Assembly: GCA_903903935.1 (NCBI GenBank) | Contig: CAIVAX010000576.1 | Location: 1 to 5,993 of the forward strand | Direction of reading: 5' to 3' | Source of the DNA: an uncultured Hyphomicrobiales bacterium | GTDB taxonomy: Bacteria > Pseudomonadota > Alphaproteobacteria > Rhizobiales > Beijerinckiaceae | DNA length: 5,993 bases | In this document: positions 5,532-5,993 of the stretch, piece by piece | Layout of the letters: each line of letters begins with the position of its first letter | How positions within the stretch are numbered: the stretch's first letter is position 1 | Position numbers and translations under genes: made by a program | The notes under the pieces: model-generated | What the model saw: the letters and a program-made list of their open reading frames with translations, nothing else | Databases searched by the model: none | Told to the model about the DNA's origin: nothing

Positions 5532-5993
5532 TTGCGCACATACATTTATGTCGATGGCTTCAATCTTTATTATGGCGCGTTGCGCAAGACGCCTCATCGT
5601 TGGCTGAATTTAGATGTCTTGTTTCAGCTTCTCTTACCTAAAAATAATATTCTCGAGATCAAATATTTCACCGCTTTGGTGTCGGCACGTCCCAACGACC
5701 CTAGCCAGCCGCAGCGCCAGCAGCTTTATCTGCGTGCCTTGGCAACTTTGCCAAAGGTGTCAGTGCATCTTGGGCATTTTTTGTCCACGAAGTCACTATG
5801 CCTTTGGTTCGCGCTCCCGGCCAGCCACAACAATACGTGAAGGTTATAAAGACCGAGGAGAAGGGTTCGGACGTCAACCTGGCCACTCATCTTTTACACG
5901 ATGCCCATAGGGATCGGTTCGATCTAGCTGTTGTTGTATCTAACGTTGGTGAAGAACCACCACAGGTGAAACAATTAATTAATGATGTTGCTA
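5532..5993 (+). pseudogene. NYN-domain (LabA/DUF88-type, PIN-like nuclease fold) protein, frameshifted and cut by the window edge
   Basis: The TTG at 5532 is the likely start: GAGG lies 6 nt upstream and the protein begins MRTYIYVDGFNLYYGALR, the usual N-terminus of this family, with the first conserved Asp at residue 8. WLNLD, then KYFTALVSARPNDPSQPQRQ and YLRALATLPKVSVHLGHFL, follow the family pattern. The frame then fails and stops at 5838-5840. The expected continuation, HEVTMPLVRAPGQ then VKVIKTEEKGSDVNLATHLL and DLAVVVSN, reads on in the -1 frame from about 5783 to the window end. The switch coincides with T TTT TTG at 5777-5783. A further anomaly is VSNVGEEPP, where relatives carry SNDSDL-like acidic residues. 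NYN proteins are predicted metal-dependent RNases; no partner or specific role can be named. A pseudogene or homopolymer sequence error is the likeliest reading, programmed -1 frameshifting less so. Codons are more A+T-rich than in glmS. Confidence 0.7.
5777..5783 (+). other. Slippery heptamer T TTT TTG at the NYN frame break
   Basis: In the frame set by the TTG start, the codons are CAT TTT TTG TCC. The heptamer therefore has the X XXY YYZ arrangement of a -1 frameshift site. Slipping here leads into GTC CAC GAA GTC ACT ATG, the frame that carries the rest of the NYN domain. Adding one T to the run of six would restore the same frame, so a simple deletion explains it equally well. No clear downstream pseudoknot or upstream stimulatory ribosome-binding-like site is seen. 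Confidence 0.55.

Noticed and set aside
5399..5641. Open frame of 80 residues beginning MRWIVCFGLFLCLCCAYHTC, cysteine-rich, possibly a lipoprotein or an attenuator leader peptide
   Set aside because: There is no ribosome binding site before the ATG, the frame runs through the hairpin and overlaps the NYN gene in another frame, and no stop lies before the hairpin as a leader peptide would need.

Overview
The window looks like a chromosomal segment of an alphaproteobacterium, most likely Hyphomicrobiales (Rhizobiales). The basis is the style of the GlmU and GlmS proteins, their adjacent glmU-glmS order, and a Tat-exported OpgG/OpgD-family protein. This placement is inference from recognised protein families, not a database match, and glmU-glmS order also occurs outside this group.

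Layout. Positions 34-1593 on the minus strand encode a periplasmic glucan biosynthesis protein (OpgG/OpgD, MdoG family) with a twin-arginine signal peptide. A divergent intergenic region of about 210 bp follows. On the plus strand, glmU (1809-3212, with an alternative start at 1737) is followed after 159 bp by glmS (3372-5198). GlmS makes glucosamine-6-phosphate from fructose-6-phosphate and glutamine. GlmU performs the last two steps to UDP-GlcNAc, the precursor of peptidoglycan and lipid A. The intermediate enzyme, GlmM, is not in the window. OpgG/D acts in the periplasm on osmoregulated glucans, so the three intact genes all concern the envelope, although nothing in the sequence links opg regulation to the glm pair.

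The last 800 bp differ in character. A 333-bp stretch without a convincing gene ends in a strong hairpin with a TTCG loop, directly before a TTG-started NYN-domain (LabA/DUF88-type, PIN-like) gene at 5532. That gene is shifted by -1 at a T TTT TTG heptamer (5777-5783). Its expected aspartate-rich SNDSD-type motif is also altered. It is either a decaying gene, a sequence error in a T tract, or, less likely, a gene read by programmed frameshifting. It runs off the window edge. By eye this end is richer in A+T than the glm genes.

The core of the window is ordinary housekeeping. Items worth a second look are the NYN gene with its leader hairpins, the slippery frameshift site, and small in-frame tandem duplications in the OpgD signal peptide and in GlmU. 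I found no CRISPR array, tRNA, rRNA, insertion sequence or new multi-gene system.
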